A DNA stretch of 32,051 bases from Syntrophorhabdaceae bacterium (GTDB lineage Bacteria; Desulfobacterota; Syntrophorhabdia; Syntrophorhabdales; Syntrophorhabdaceae): contig JAOAHW010000151.1 of NCBI GenBank assembly GCA_026415015.1, positions 1-32,051 on the forward strand, given 5' to 3'. Shown piece after piece: positions 1 to 9,329 of the stretch. Both the position numbers and the translations under genes were made by a program. Within the stretch, counting starts at the first letter, position 1, and each line of letters starts with the position of its first letter. The notes beneath the pieces are model-generated. The model was not told the DNA's origin and did no database searches. It was given only the letters and a program-made list of their open reading frames with translations.

Positions 1-837
1 CCTTATACTCTCCTCGTTCCTTTTAGGTTTCTCCACCAGAAAGGTAGGGGAGGCACTCCTTAGCATCCTGGGAGAGAAGACAAGCCCATCTACTGTAAGT
101 AGGGCAGCCCAGAGTTTTGGCCTTCCACAGAAGGAAGCTATCCAACAACTACAAGGCCCTTATCCTTGACGGAGTGGTACTTACCAGGAAGACAGGGGGA
201 GGGTCAATTAAAAGACCTGTCCTTGTTATCCTAGGGATACGCCATGACGGGAAGAAAGAGATCATCGACTTTAGGTGTGCATCCTAAAGAGAGTACAGAT
301 GAGTGGGAGGCATTTCTCGTTGATGCCATAAGAAGGGGACTTACAGGAGAAAAAATTGAGGTTATCTCTGTTGATGGAGGCAAGGGGCTTATAAATGCTG
401 TGCGTTCTGCCTATCCCCTTATCCCTATCCAGAGATGTTGGGCTCATAAGATGAGAAACATCCTTGATAAGGTAAAGAAAGGGGATCATAAGGCAGTGAA
501 GAAAGGCCTTGTGGCTATCTATACTGCAAAGAATATGAATGAGCCCCTAGTGCTGCAAAACAATGGATCACCACATGGAGTAATATATATCCCCAGGTGG
601 TAAAGTGTCTTAAAGAAGACCTTGATGAACTCTTAACTTGCTATGTCTTTACCGATCCTGTCTTCATAAGGAAGATAAGGACTACCAATGCCATAGAACG
701 TATCTTTCGTGAGGTGCTTAAGGAGAACAAGGCCCATGGGGGTCTTTGAGAACAGAGCAAGTATTGAACGGATACTCTATGCAGTATTCCTATATGAGAA
801 CATACGCTATGGGGCACACTATGTTTTTGGGTGCTGA
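1..837 (+). pseudogene. IS256/Mutator-family transposase remnant, frameshifted, 5' end outside window
   Basis: Fragments in different frames resemble IS256-family transposase: LILSSFLLGFSTRKVGEALLSILGEKTSPSTVSRA (from nt 2), ILDGVVLTRKTGGGSIKRPVLVILGIRHDGKKE, VISVDGGKGLINAVRSAYPLIPIQRCWAHKMRNIL (ORF 244-603), RKIRTTNAIERIFREVLKENKAHG, GVFENRASIERILYAVFLYENIRYG to a stop near 835. Frame changes near 155, 270, 550 and 735. Confidence 0.85.
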
Positions 838-1083
838 CAAAAAATATTTGACATTGCCGATAACAATGTTCGTGTACATTAAAGGCAACATTGCATAAAA
901 TATAATTGGATATTTATTAAAATCGGGCCAATACCTACTCAGGAGGTAAACGAAGGGGTCACAGTGCCTCATGCTGAACTCTCAAAAAGCAATCCAAAGG
1001 TTCTTTCCACGTGGTTCTGTGCCAGGCGGGTTTCTGAAAAATCTCGAATAATTGATAATTTTAGAAGTTGGGATCTTCCAGAG

Positions 1084-2592
1084 CTATCCCTCTATCCTCC
1101 TCTGCTCTTTTTGAACAACTTCCTTTAGCCATGTCGCATTATCACCGTATGTAGTAATTACATCATAGTCAACCTTGAAGTTGTTAAGATATTGCATAGT
1201 GAGTGCATAGGGATACGGCATCATAGGGGTAAACCCTGCAATGAAAAAGCCCATAGATTCTGCATATTTCACGCACCATTGAACATTTGGATCCTCTAAA
1301 TCAACCACGAGGTTGATTACATCCACTTTCTCTCTACAGAGTCTCTTTTTTTCAAAGGCAAGGATATTGTTTATATTACTGCCAATTCTATCAATGAAAA
1401 TTAGTGCCATATTTATACTACTTAATATCCTTGTTGAGTAGGTGGTATTGGTTTCATGCCCGATGTGAGCAGAAACATCCATACTTATTAGTGCATCTAT
1501 CGACATATCCAATGTTTCAAATATCTTTGAAAGTGTTTCTTTATGCCAAGAAGGTGGATAAATCTTATCCATTTCAATGGGTTTCATAAATTTTAAAGAT
1601 ATAAATGTGCTTTCTCGCTGTTTTAGACGCTCGTGAATATTTCTAAACTTAAGGGTATCTGGTGCAAAACCGACAAACAAGGCTGTGGTCTTAAAACCAA
1701 ATCTTTCACATGTCTTTTGAGTAAAGGTATGATTTGTTACCGCATGGGCAAAGAATACTGATTGAGTCCTATTTTGCATCTCCTTTATGGCAAACTCAAG
1801 GAGTCTATTCATAAGCCCTTTGCCCCTGTAGGCTGGATCAACAACTACTACCCCCCACTCTACTGCCTGTGAGTCTGGGGCATCTTTCATTAACGCAAGA
1901 TGGCCTACAATCCTATTTGATGTGGTTACAGCGCCTATGGACTCAAAAAGACCTGATTGAAGTTTTGCCCTCAACCTATCAGGATAATAGATGTCCTCGT
2001 TTACATAACTTAAGCCATAACTCTTGTAAACAAGCCTTGAGATATTGATTGCATCATCAGGAGATAGCATCTTGATTTCTTTTATCTCCTCAACTACCTC
2101 TATCCTATATGGCTCTATCCTACCTTGCTCACTCTCTTGTATATCTTCTACATTTTCAAAGTGGATATTCCATTTTAGCTCAAAGACTATGCCCTCTTTC
2201 CCTCTGTTGATGAAATTATACTCATCAACAGATTCTTTTATCATATGCATAGATAATCCAGTGGCATCCTGTTCGGTCATTTCGATCAGTTTTGTGGGCT
2301 CATATTCTGGTAGTAAGGAGAGGTCAAAGGGCATCCCTTTGCTTATGAACTGCACCCTGAAGTGAGGAGGTTGACACCTTATATCAACCATTATATCTTC
2401 AGAGACATCATCACTGTAAGCAAGATTGAAAACCATCATAAATGCCTCTTCAATGTTTAGCCTTATGAAGACGATCTTTTCTTCGGTAATGCCTACTTTT
2501 CTGGCGATGTTTGAGGCGGCATCCTGGATAATGGATATACAGTGCTTATTAGGCGGGCAGGTTATTTTTATCCAAAGATTTTCTTTGCTCAT
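1084..2592 (-). CDS. RsbW/SpoIIAB-like HATPase domain fused to GNAT N-acetyltransferase
   Basis: 502-aa ORF. The N-terminus looks like an anti-sigma/serine kinase ATPase (NIEEAFMMVFNLAY..., DATGLSMHMIKESVDEYNFINRGKEGIVFELKW); the middle has a GNAT acetyl-CoA loop (VEWGVVVVDPAYRGKGLMNRLLEFAIKEM). Overlaps the upstream gene by 4 nt. Confidence 0.75.
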   Translation of the reverse strand: MSKENLWIKITCPPNKHCISIIQDAASNIARKVGITEEKIVFIRLNIEEAFMMVFNLAYSDDVSEDIMVDIRCQPPHFRVQFISKGMPFDLSLLPEYEPTKLIEMTEQDATGLSMHMIKESVDEYNFINRGKEGIVFELKWNIHFENVEDIQESEQGRIEPYRIEVVEEIKEIKMLSPDDAINISRLVYKSYGLSYVNEDIYYPDRLRAKLQSGLFESIGAVTTSNRIVGHLALMKDAPDSQAVEWGVVVVDPAYRGKGLMNRLLEFAIKEMQNRTQSVFFAHAVTNHTFTQKTCERFGFKTTALFVGFAPDTLKFRNIHERLKQRESTFISLKFMKPIEMDKIYPPSWHKETLSKIFETLDMSIDALISMDVSAHIGHETNTTYSTRILSSINMALIFIDRIGSNINNILAFEKKRLCREKVDVINLVVDLEDPNVQWCVKYAESMGFFIAGFTPMMPYPYALTMQYLNNFKVDYDVITTYGDNATWLKEVVQKEQRRIEG

Positions 2593-3857
2593 ATCTGATG
2601 TCTCTTGTCTATGAGATGGATGAGTTTCCCTGTCCTTTTGTTTGTTGCCAAACCTTCACTTGTCGTCCACTCTATGATTAGTGGATGAACTATGTCTCCT
2701 TTTATAAGGTCAGGAAACATGTGCCTTTCTTGGTATATTGCATTGGTTATTTTGTCGGATAAACCAGCGGGTATCTCTTTTGGTAAAGGCACTGCAATCA
2801 TAAGGGTGCATCTGTCTTTTTTATCCACATGGTCAATGATCAGCTGAAAATTAATATACCCTGTCTCATCCTTGAACCCCTCAAGTATTCTTCTAATGTC
2901 TTGGATATATAAGGTCATAGGTCCAACCCGGGCACCAACTTCAGAGCGTCCAAGGAGCCTATATCGTCTATTTGAGGTCGTAGGTTCATCAATCCACATG
3001 CCTCTATCACCTACAGGATAGCGGATGATAGGCATGAGCCTTCTTCTTAGATTGGTAATGTAGAGATTGCCTTCAATATTAGGTGTATCAATCACGTTGC
3101 CACTATCATCTATGATCTCAAGGATGGTGCTCTCATCATAGCAATGAAATTCACCAATTTTACAATCCTTGCTGACCCAACCCATTTCTCCGTAGTCAAC
3201 CCCTGCAATGCCTATAGATTGTACATGACAGTGAGGGATTATGCCCTTTATAAAGTCAACCTGGTCTTGATACATTGCCTCACCACCATAAAGTATTTTT
3301 TTTACATTCAACTTTTCTTTAGGCACATTTTTAAGGTGATTAAAGAGATTAACAATCGTTGTAGGCACACCTGCAATGGTATCTATCTTAAAAAGAATTA
3401 GGGCATCAATTATCTCATCCGTTGGTGCAAAGCCTGCTATGGGATAGTTGATCCCCACCCCTGCCTCTTCTAAACACTTTGTGATGAAAAGTAAAGATGC
3501 ATATAACTGACCTCCATAAAAGATATTTGCCACCTTCTCACCCCTTGATAGACCTCCACGCACCATACCATTGCCAAAGACCTTGCAGAAATTACGCCAA
3601 TCATCAACACTAAAATATGAAAATTTCGGTGCCCCAGTAGTTCCACCGCTTTTAAAGACAACACCATGTTCATGGCTACCTGTAAGGAGTGTGTTGTCTA
3701 AAGGGGTGTTGGCATTCCAAAAACCCGTCTGTTCCGTAAGGGGGAGTCTCTGTAAACCAGGGAAATCCTCTCCTTTTTTCCACACTTTATACCATAATTC
3801 TCGATAATACCTTGAATTATCAAGCACAAAGGTCAGATGTGACTTCAATATTTCCAT
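2589..3857 (-). CDS. PaaK-like adenylate-forming ligase (phenylacetate-CoA ligase family)
   Basis: 422-aa ORF with the P-loop-like motif FKSGGTTGAPKFSYFSVDDW, plus GVPTTIVNLFNHL, KKILYGGEAM, IIRYPVGDRGMW and YRLLGRSEVGARVG, typical of the PaaK/ANL group. Confidence 0.8.
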   Translation of the reverse strand: MEILKSHLTFVLDNSRYYRELWYKVWKKGEDFPGLQRLPLTEQTGFWNANTPLDNTLLTGSHEHGVVFKSGGTTGAPKFSYFSVDDWRNFCKVFGNGMVRGGLSRGEKVANIFYGGQLYASLLFITKCLEEAGVGINYPIAGFAPTDEIIDALILFKIDTIAGVPTTIVNLFNHLKNVPKEKLNVKKILYGGEAMYQDQVDFIKGIIPHCHVQSIGIAGVDYGEMGWVSKDCKIGEFHCYDESTILEIIDDSGNVIDTPNIEGNLYITNLRRRLMPIIRYPVGDRGMWIDEPTTSNRRYRLLGRSEVGARVGPMTLYIQDIRRILEGFKDETGYINFQLIIDHVDKKDRCTLMIAVPLPKEIPAGLSDKITNAIYQERHMFPDLIKGDIVHPLIIEWTTSEGLATNKRTGKLIHLIDKRHQI

Positions 3858-3864
3858 AAATTCC

Positions 3865-6396
3865 CTACCCCCTATGGTCGCATATTGGCTTTATTTTGCC
3901 ACTTGCAGATACCCTCTGGATTTCACTGTCAGATACTGCCTTGACCTTAAACTTAAAGGACAGACCACTACTTAGACAATACTCTAATTCACTGTAATCT
4001 TCCCTTAATACCTCTTGAGCCTTCTGTGGTGTTATGCCTGATGTATCTATAATCCACACCTCAAGCACAGTAAAGGCCCCTTCATTTTTGATGTGTATCT
4101 GCACAGGCCCTGTGTAATTAAGCTGATTATCAAGTATGTCCACAAACCTACGGTAGTTAAAAAACGGTCCCCCTGCCTTAAACACATCGCCTATCCTCCC
4201 TACAATCTCAAAGAGGGGGTCTTTGCGTCCACAGGGACATTCCTTATCAATCCACCTGCCTGTATCTCCAATCTCATAACGGAGGACCTGGGGATACTCC
4301 CGGGCCTTGGAGGTAAAAAGAAACCTTCCTACACTGTCTTTTTCCACTGGCTTGTCATTATCTAATTCCACTATCTCAAGGTGTTGTAATGAGCGTATAA
4401 GGTGATGTACAGTGCCTTTACAGTATTCACACTGATAGCCCATAGGTCCGGCATCGTTTGAGCCATAGGCGGCTGAGCGGATCACACTTACACCAAAGCC
4501 TTTTAAAAACTCGATCTGTGAGTCAGATATCCTCTCACCACCATAAAGGAACTTTGTAATCTTACCTTTTATGCTTTCACCATATGCGTTAAATAGCCCT
4601 AATATGTGTGATGGTGCACCTATTAATACATTTACATCGTTGTCAATGATTGCCTGGGCGATCTCTCCATAGTCCTCTATAAGTGCCATTGGTAGCAATG
4701 GGACCTTGAGATACTCAAGGATACTCCAAAAGCTGATAAAACCACCGTATAGGTGACCTGCAGCAAAGAGATTCATAACCCTGTCTTTTTCAGGATCAAG
4801 CCCTGCTGCCACAAGCCCATGGGCTGTTGTGTGCATCTGTAGATGATAATCATCCCAGGAAAACCGTGAATACACAGTCTGACCGCTTGAACCACCACTG
4901 CGGACTACAAGATCTGCGTCTCTTATTGCCATGGACCTTGCCTGAAACTCTTTTTTTGTAAGTATTGGAGGCCTATATGTATCAATATCAGTCGGGATCA
5001 ATGTATCAAACTCTGAGATGCTGCCAATGGAGGATGTATAAGGGGCATCGAGGGTCACCCTTTTTGTAAGTTGCTGGAGTTCATATACACCGTCATGGGG
5101 AGAGCCGATGTAGCTATCAACCATCTCACCAACCCTACAAATCCTTGTAACACCAGCACTATAAAAGAGCCTGCTTAGGGTAGCAAGGGATTTGACATCA
5201 GCTGCAAGCCCACAGCTTTGAAGCCATGCACGCATTGGTCTTAAGGTATCTAAAACCTCATTTCGTCTGATAGGCTTCACCCAAATAGTTCTATAAAGTG
5301 GCGATGGGCTTAAGCCTCCACGCATATCATAGATTACCCTGAACCTCCCTTCAGTATCCTCAAAGACCCTTGTGAGACCTAATGCCTCCTCTGCCCGTGC
5401 AACGGCTACCACTGAAGTAATCTCAGCCTGTTCAGAGGTATCAGGCATCTTTGCTGGGATTGTTGGGGCGATAGTTTTAAGCCTATCAAAGAGCATCTGA
5501 GCAAACCTGAATGCCTGCGCCTCATCTCTATCAATCTCTACAAACACAGTCTGAGGACTTGAACAAGCCTGTTGGTCAAGTCTACAGACATCACGGGCTA
5601 CACCAATGAGAATATCATCAAGGCTCTGTCGTGTGGGAGAGATGTTAGGGTCTTGAGGTTTAAAAATTTCATCTGCCACATAGCCAAAGGAAATCTTATG
5701 ACCCCAGACAATGAGCCTCACACCATCAGGGGTCATTGACTTAATCACACTAATTGCCTTCTCACCACCCCAAGCGGATATTGCATCAGCACAGCTGAAT
5801 AGTCTTTGTAATCTCTCTGGCTGTGAACTAGGGATCTTTACAACTGAGATGTAGTCTTTGAGAAGACCTGATGTATCTGACCTGCACAGAGTATCAGCAA
5901 ACAGGGCGGTAAAGTCTGAATCCTCTTCACTGAGTTTAACAATATTGATATTGCCCACTATTAATGATTCTACCAACCCCAAGGCCCCAACACTAAAGAT
6001 ATTCGCAGGCATCACATGGACAACACATCCCATTGGCATCCACGCCTCAAAGTATCTTGTTGGATAGAGCCTGCTAAGAAAGTTAGGATGAGAGGTGCCA
6101 AGCTCTAATCGAATCTTTTTCTTGAGATTTTTCTCCTCAAGCATCTCAGTAATGGCACCCATCATCACCTCTACATCTTCTGGGGTGGTAGTCTTTATTG
6201 CCTCATTGTAGAGGGCTTTGTAAATCCCATCCTTTTTCATCAAACTTTCGTTAAGCGTCTTTAAGGCATGCATCAGACACTCAAAAGGAAAGGGCTTTGA
6301 AAGGGTCTTTGAGATATGGTTATTTAGTGTTGAAATAGCATCATCTAACTGTTTATCAGTAAGCCATTGGTTAAACCAAAAGTGTCTTTTTATCAT
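3865..6396 (-). CDS. LuxC-like acyl-CoA reductase fused to PaaK-like adenylate-forming ligase
   Basis: 843-aa ORF. N-terminal half: LuxC/aldehyde dehydrogenase-like, with active-site Cys context RDVCRLDQQACSSPQTVFVE and WGGEKAISVIK. C-terminal half: VRSGGSSGQTVYSRFSWDDY, LIGAPSHILGLFNAYG, KFLYGGERISDSQ, LRYEIGDTGRWIDKECPCGRKDPLFEIVGRIGDVFKAGG. Confidence 0.85.
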   Translation of the reverse strand: MIKRHFWFNQWLTDKQLDDAISTLNNHISKTLSKPFPFECLMHALKTLNESLMKKDGIYKALYNEAIKTTTPEDVEVMMGAITEMLEEKNLKKKIRLELGTSHPNFLSRLYPTRYFEAWMPMGCVVHVMPANIFSVGALGLVESLIVGNINIVKLSEEDSDFTALFADTLCRSDTSGLLKDYISVVKIPSSQPERLQRLFSCADAISAWGGEKAISVIKSMTPDGVRLIVWGHKISFGYVADEIFKPQDPNISPTRQSLDDILIGVARDVCRLDQQACSSPQTVFVEIDRDEAQAFRFAQMLFDRLKTIAPTIPAKMPDTSEQAEITSVVAVARAEEALGLTRVFEDTEGRFRVIYDMRGGLSPSPLYRTIWVKPIRRNEVLDTLRPMRAWLQSCGLAADVKSLATLSRLFYSAGVTRICRVGEMVDSYIGSPHDGVYELQQLTKRVTLDAPYTSSIGSISEFDTLIPTDIDTYRPPILTKKEFQARSMAIRDADLVVRSGGSSGQTVYSRFSWDDYHLQMHTTAHGLVAAGLDPEKDRVMNLFAAGHLYGGFISFWSILEYLKVPLLPMALIEDYGEIAQAIIDNDVNVLIGAPSHILGLFNAYGESIKGKITKFLYGGERISDSQIEFLKGFGVSVIRSAAYGSNDAGPMGYQCEYCKGTVHHLIRSLQHLEIVELDNDKPVEKDSVGRFLFTSKAREYPQVLRYEIGDTGRWIDKECPCGRKDPLFEIVGRIGDVFKAGGPFFNYRRFVDILDNQLNYTGPVQIHIKNEGAFTVLEVWIIDTSGITPQKAQEVLREDYSELEYCLSSGLSFKFKVKAVSDSEIQRVSASGKIKPICDHRG

Positions 6397-6400
6397 TGTT

Positions 6401-7567
6401 TCATCTTCCTTTCAAAAATTCTGCCGCTGCCATTGCACAGCTCTTATTCGTAGATGTCCCTGCCCTGCCTAATATCTCAAACCATGCCGTGGGGTATTCT
6501 TTTAGGGGACATGATTGAGCTGTGTGTTTGACTGCCATATCTCCCATGACCACACTATGAGCAGGCACTGATGTTATATATGGAGAAAGAAATGATAAAA
6601 ACCCCTTCTGACCGTCAGGCACTGGCTTTAGGGTCTTAACATCCCTGATGATAACCCTTGACCATACGGGTTGGTGTAGATGATGCATCGGACAGTCAAT
6701 GTATGGGATGCTGTGTTCCACAGAACCGTAACTTTCTACAATATTTTGAGACTCAATGCCCAATTGGTTTTGTATCTGCTCATAAAACTGTGCCTTTGGG
6801 ATTTCCCTGTCAGCATACCCCTTCCATCCGCCACCGAAGAAGATAAGGCTCCCTCTTGGCAATTTTAAGTCTTTGAAGTTTATCTCACGCATCCTCTCAA
6901 GGATGAAGTATAAAAAGGCTGGAAAGCCCATGATACGCACAGGTTTGTCTTCATATTGCCATTTTTTAAGTGTCTCAATACATCCAAAGAGGTCAAAATC
7001 GTGCCTGCCGCCACCAATATAACGAAGTGACCAAAACTGCCCTGCCACAGGCGCATACTTCATAAGGTAGCTATTAGTATTTGATGTCCCCACCTCAAAG
7101 CCTTCGTAGGGCTCATAGGCGTTCATCAGGTAATTTGCCGGCTCAACACTGATGACACCACGATATTTCATAACTGTATCCACCATATCCCTTGCCTTTG
7201 TAATGGTGAATTCATCAAAAAATATCTGAGACCTTTGACCTGTAGTACCAGAGGAGGTCAGGTGAAGAAAGACCTGTGAGGCATGTATTGACCTAATCTC
7301 ATGGTATTTAAAGAAATTAGCATGCACAGGCGGTATAGCAATCAAATCATCCATGGTCTTGATTTTGTCAGGTTTAATGTCATTTTGCCTTGCAAACTCC
7401 CTATACCACGGTGAGTGGTCAATATGAAGTGATATCACATCCCGCATTACCTCGATAAAAAGACTATCCGTATTTTCATCTGTTTCATAAGGACTGTCTA
7501 AACTGCAGAATTTAATTACCGATTGAGGGATAATGCTATCCACTGGTTTTAATGGTTCACTTATCAT
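6401..7567 (-). CDS. LuxE-like acyl-protein synthetase
   Basis: 388-aa ORF with FLHLTSSGTTGQRSQIFFDEFT, LIFFGGGWKGYADREIPKAQFYE, ESYGSVEHSIPYIDC and a C-terminal Cys region (GRAGTSTNKSCAMAAAEFL) resembling LuxE. Confidence 0.85.
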   Translation of the reverse strand: MISEPLKPVDSIIPQSVIKFCSLDSPYETDENTDSLFIEVMRDVISLHIDHSPWYREFARQNDIKPDKIKTMDDLIAIPPVHANFFKYHEIRSIHASQVFLHLTSSGTTGQRSQIFFDEFTITKARDMVDTVMKYRGVISVEPANYLMNAYEPYEGFEVGTSNTNSYLMKYAPVAGQFWSLRYIGGGRHDFDLFGCIETLKKWQYEDKPVRIMGFPAFLYFILERMREINFKDLKLPRGSLIFFGGGWKGYADREIPKAQFYEQIQNQLGIESQNIVESYGSVEHSIPYIDCPMHHLHQPVWSRVIIRDVKTLKPVPDGQKGFLSFLSPYITSVPAHSVVMGDMAVKHTAQSCPLKEYPTAWFEILGRAGTSTNKSCAMAAAEFLKGR

Positions 7568-7601
7568 GGCTTATTTCCTTTGAAACTTAAAAATTTTTAT
7601 A

Positions 7602-8813
7602 TTACCCCTTCTTTATCATCACATTCCAATACTCTCTATCAGGGTCAATGTGTAGGAAGCCAAACTCTTGGGCGCATTCAAGGATGAAAAAGACTATAAA
7701 GATGATGAACATGACAATTGCCAGCATCTTTTGCCTTGATGTGTTTGCCTTTTTATACGCAATCAGGCTTGGCAGTATGCCAAATAAAGACACAATCCCA
7801 AAGCCCCCCACTATATCCATAGCCTTTAAAAAGATGTTTGGATAGACGATCGCAATGATTATTGGTGGTCCAAAGGCAAGGAGTCTGCTTGCTAATGGGT
7901 TTGTTCTACCTGTCTGTTGATAACTTAAATCATCCATAAAACCAATAAGCGCCATAACATTTGAAAGATAGGCTGTGCTTATTGAAACTGCTGCAAATCC
8001 TGTAGCTAAAAGCAAGAAAAGTCGCGAGTTCAAAAACTCTGACATCGGCACTGTAGCGGGTAGATTTTCTTTGAATGCGTGGATAATCCCTACAGAACTA
8101 TTGTCCATCGGTAAAACCCCTAATGTTACTATTATCCAAGATGTATTCATCGCAAGACCAATCAACATGCCTACAATAATTGCCCTTTTAATGGCAACTG
8201 CATCCCACTTCAATGACTGACATACATTAGGGATTATATTATGAAAATGAAAGGCACCAATCATAATTGGTATGCCTGCCGGGAAGAAAGGCCAGTAGGA
8301 ATATGCAAGATTATTGATATCTACTTTTAACTCTGCCATAAAACAGATTATGGCAAAGGCAACACACTTCACCACAACAAGCACTGCAATGTATTTTTGG
8401 ATCGTCTGTATTTTAAAAAATGTGATGATGGTAATAATTGAAAAATAGCCAAGGCTTACCCATATTGGAGGGATTGTCAGATGAAATGTATTTATCACAA
8501 TAGTAGCAATAGCGGTTAGATAAGCAGTGAGTATGCCGTAAAGGATTATGAGATTTGCTAATATGGCTATCCATTTCCCTAAATTACCTAAATAGCTCTT
8601 ATACAAACTCGGGTAGTTGAAGTTGTCCAGCTTTTGTTCAAGCGCCTCTCTGCTAAGCACAAAGGCACTGAGTAACATTGCAAACCCTGTTAATAACAGA
8701 CCAATCATTGTGGGCATAAATCCAGCAATCCCTGTTGAGATAGGCAATGCAAGTATGCCTACGCCTACAAGATTACCCACTATCAACAGTGACATGCCAA
8801 AGATTTGTTTCAT
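7602..8813 (-). CDS. amino acid permease, tryptophan/tyrosine (HAAAP-like) family
   Basis: 403-aa hydrophobic multi-TM ORF. The N-terminus MKQIFGMSLLIVGNLVGVGILALPISTGIAGFMPTMIGLL resembles Mtr/TyrP-type permeases; HFHNIIPNVCQSLKWD also fits. Confidence 0.75.
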   Translation of the reverse strand: MKQIFGMSLLIVGNLVGVGILALPISTGIAGFMPTMIGLLLTGFAMLLSAFVLSREALEQKLDNFNYPSLYKSYLGNLGKWIAILANLIILYGILTAYLTAIATIVINTFHLTIPPIWVSLGYFSIITIITFFKIQTIQKYIAVLVVVKCVAFAIICFMAELKVDINNLAYSYWPFFPAGIPIMIGAFHFHNIIPNVCQSLKWDAVAIKRAIIVGMLIGLAMNTSWIIVTLGVLPMDNSSVGIIHAFKENLPATVPMSEFLNSRLFLLLATGFAAVSISTAYLSNVMALIGFMDDLSYQQTGRTNPLASRLLAFGPPIIIAIVYPNIFLKAMDIVGGFGIVSLFGILPSLIAYKKANTSRQKMLAIVMFIIFIVFFILECAQEFGFLHIDPDREYWNVMIKKG

Positions 8814-9329
8814 GGTCTCAATTTTTTATTATACCCATATTAAATAAAAAAGAATAGATTAAAATTGACAGGAAAGACCTTGAGATATAAACCTTAATCT
8901 CTTCAACATTATAGTAATCTTATATTCCAATACACACATGATGAACTATTTAAATTATATAAAAAATATTTCAGTTTTTTGTATATACAATACTCTCCAG
9001 AAGCAAAAGAAAAGAAGATTATCTGCTACCGGGAATGGATGTTTTTAATCTGCAGTGATCTTGAACTTTTTAACCTGTCTTCACCTCAAACCGAATTTCC
9101 TTTTGTGGTATATACCTACGTTTGCAACGGATGAGGAAAAGTTGCGCCACTGAACTGTATCGTTAGTCTCACAAAATATCAGATTTATCAGTTCTACAAA
9201 GGCATCTTAAGGCCTTATTACATTGAACCCTAAAATATCTTGACAAATAAAAACCTCATTGATAAGCTTCTAAAATCATTAAGTGATTTTATTATTCTAA
9301 AACATCTATAAAGAGGGGGGGGTAATAAG

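Noticed and set aside
838-1083. Terminal inverted repeat of the IS256 remnant
   Set aside because: The left end is outside the window, so the inverted repeat cannot be paired and the element boundary cannot be fixed.
3144-3401. Plus-strand ORFs opposite the ligase genes (e.g. 3144-3401, 4093-4365, 5858-6067)
   Set aside because: Antisense to confident CDSs, with no family resemblance and no ribosome-binding site support.
1084-8813. Bioluminescence (lux) operon
   Set aside because: LuxC- and LuxE-like proteins are present, but there are no luxA/luxB luciferase or luxD genes, so light production is not supported.
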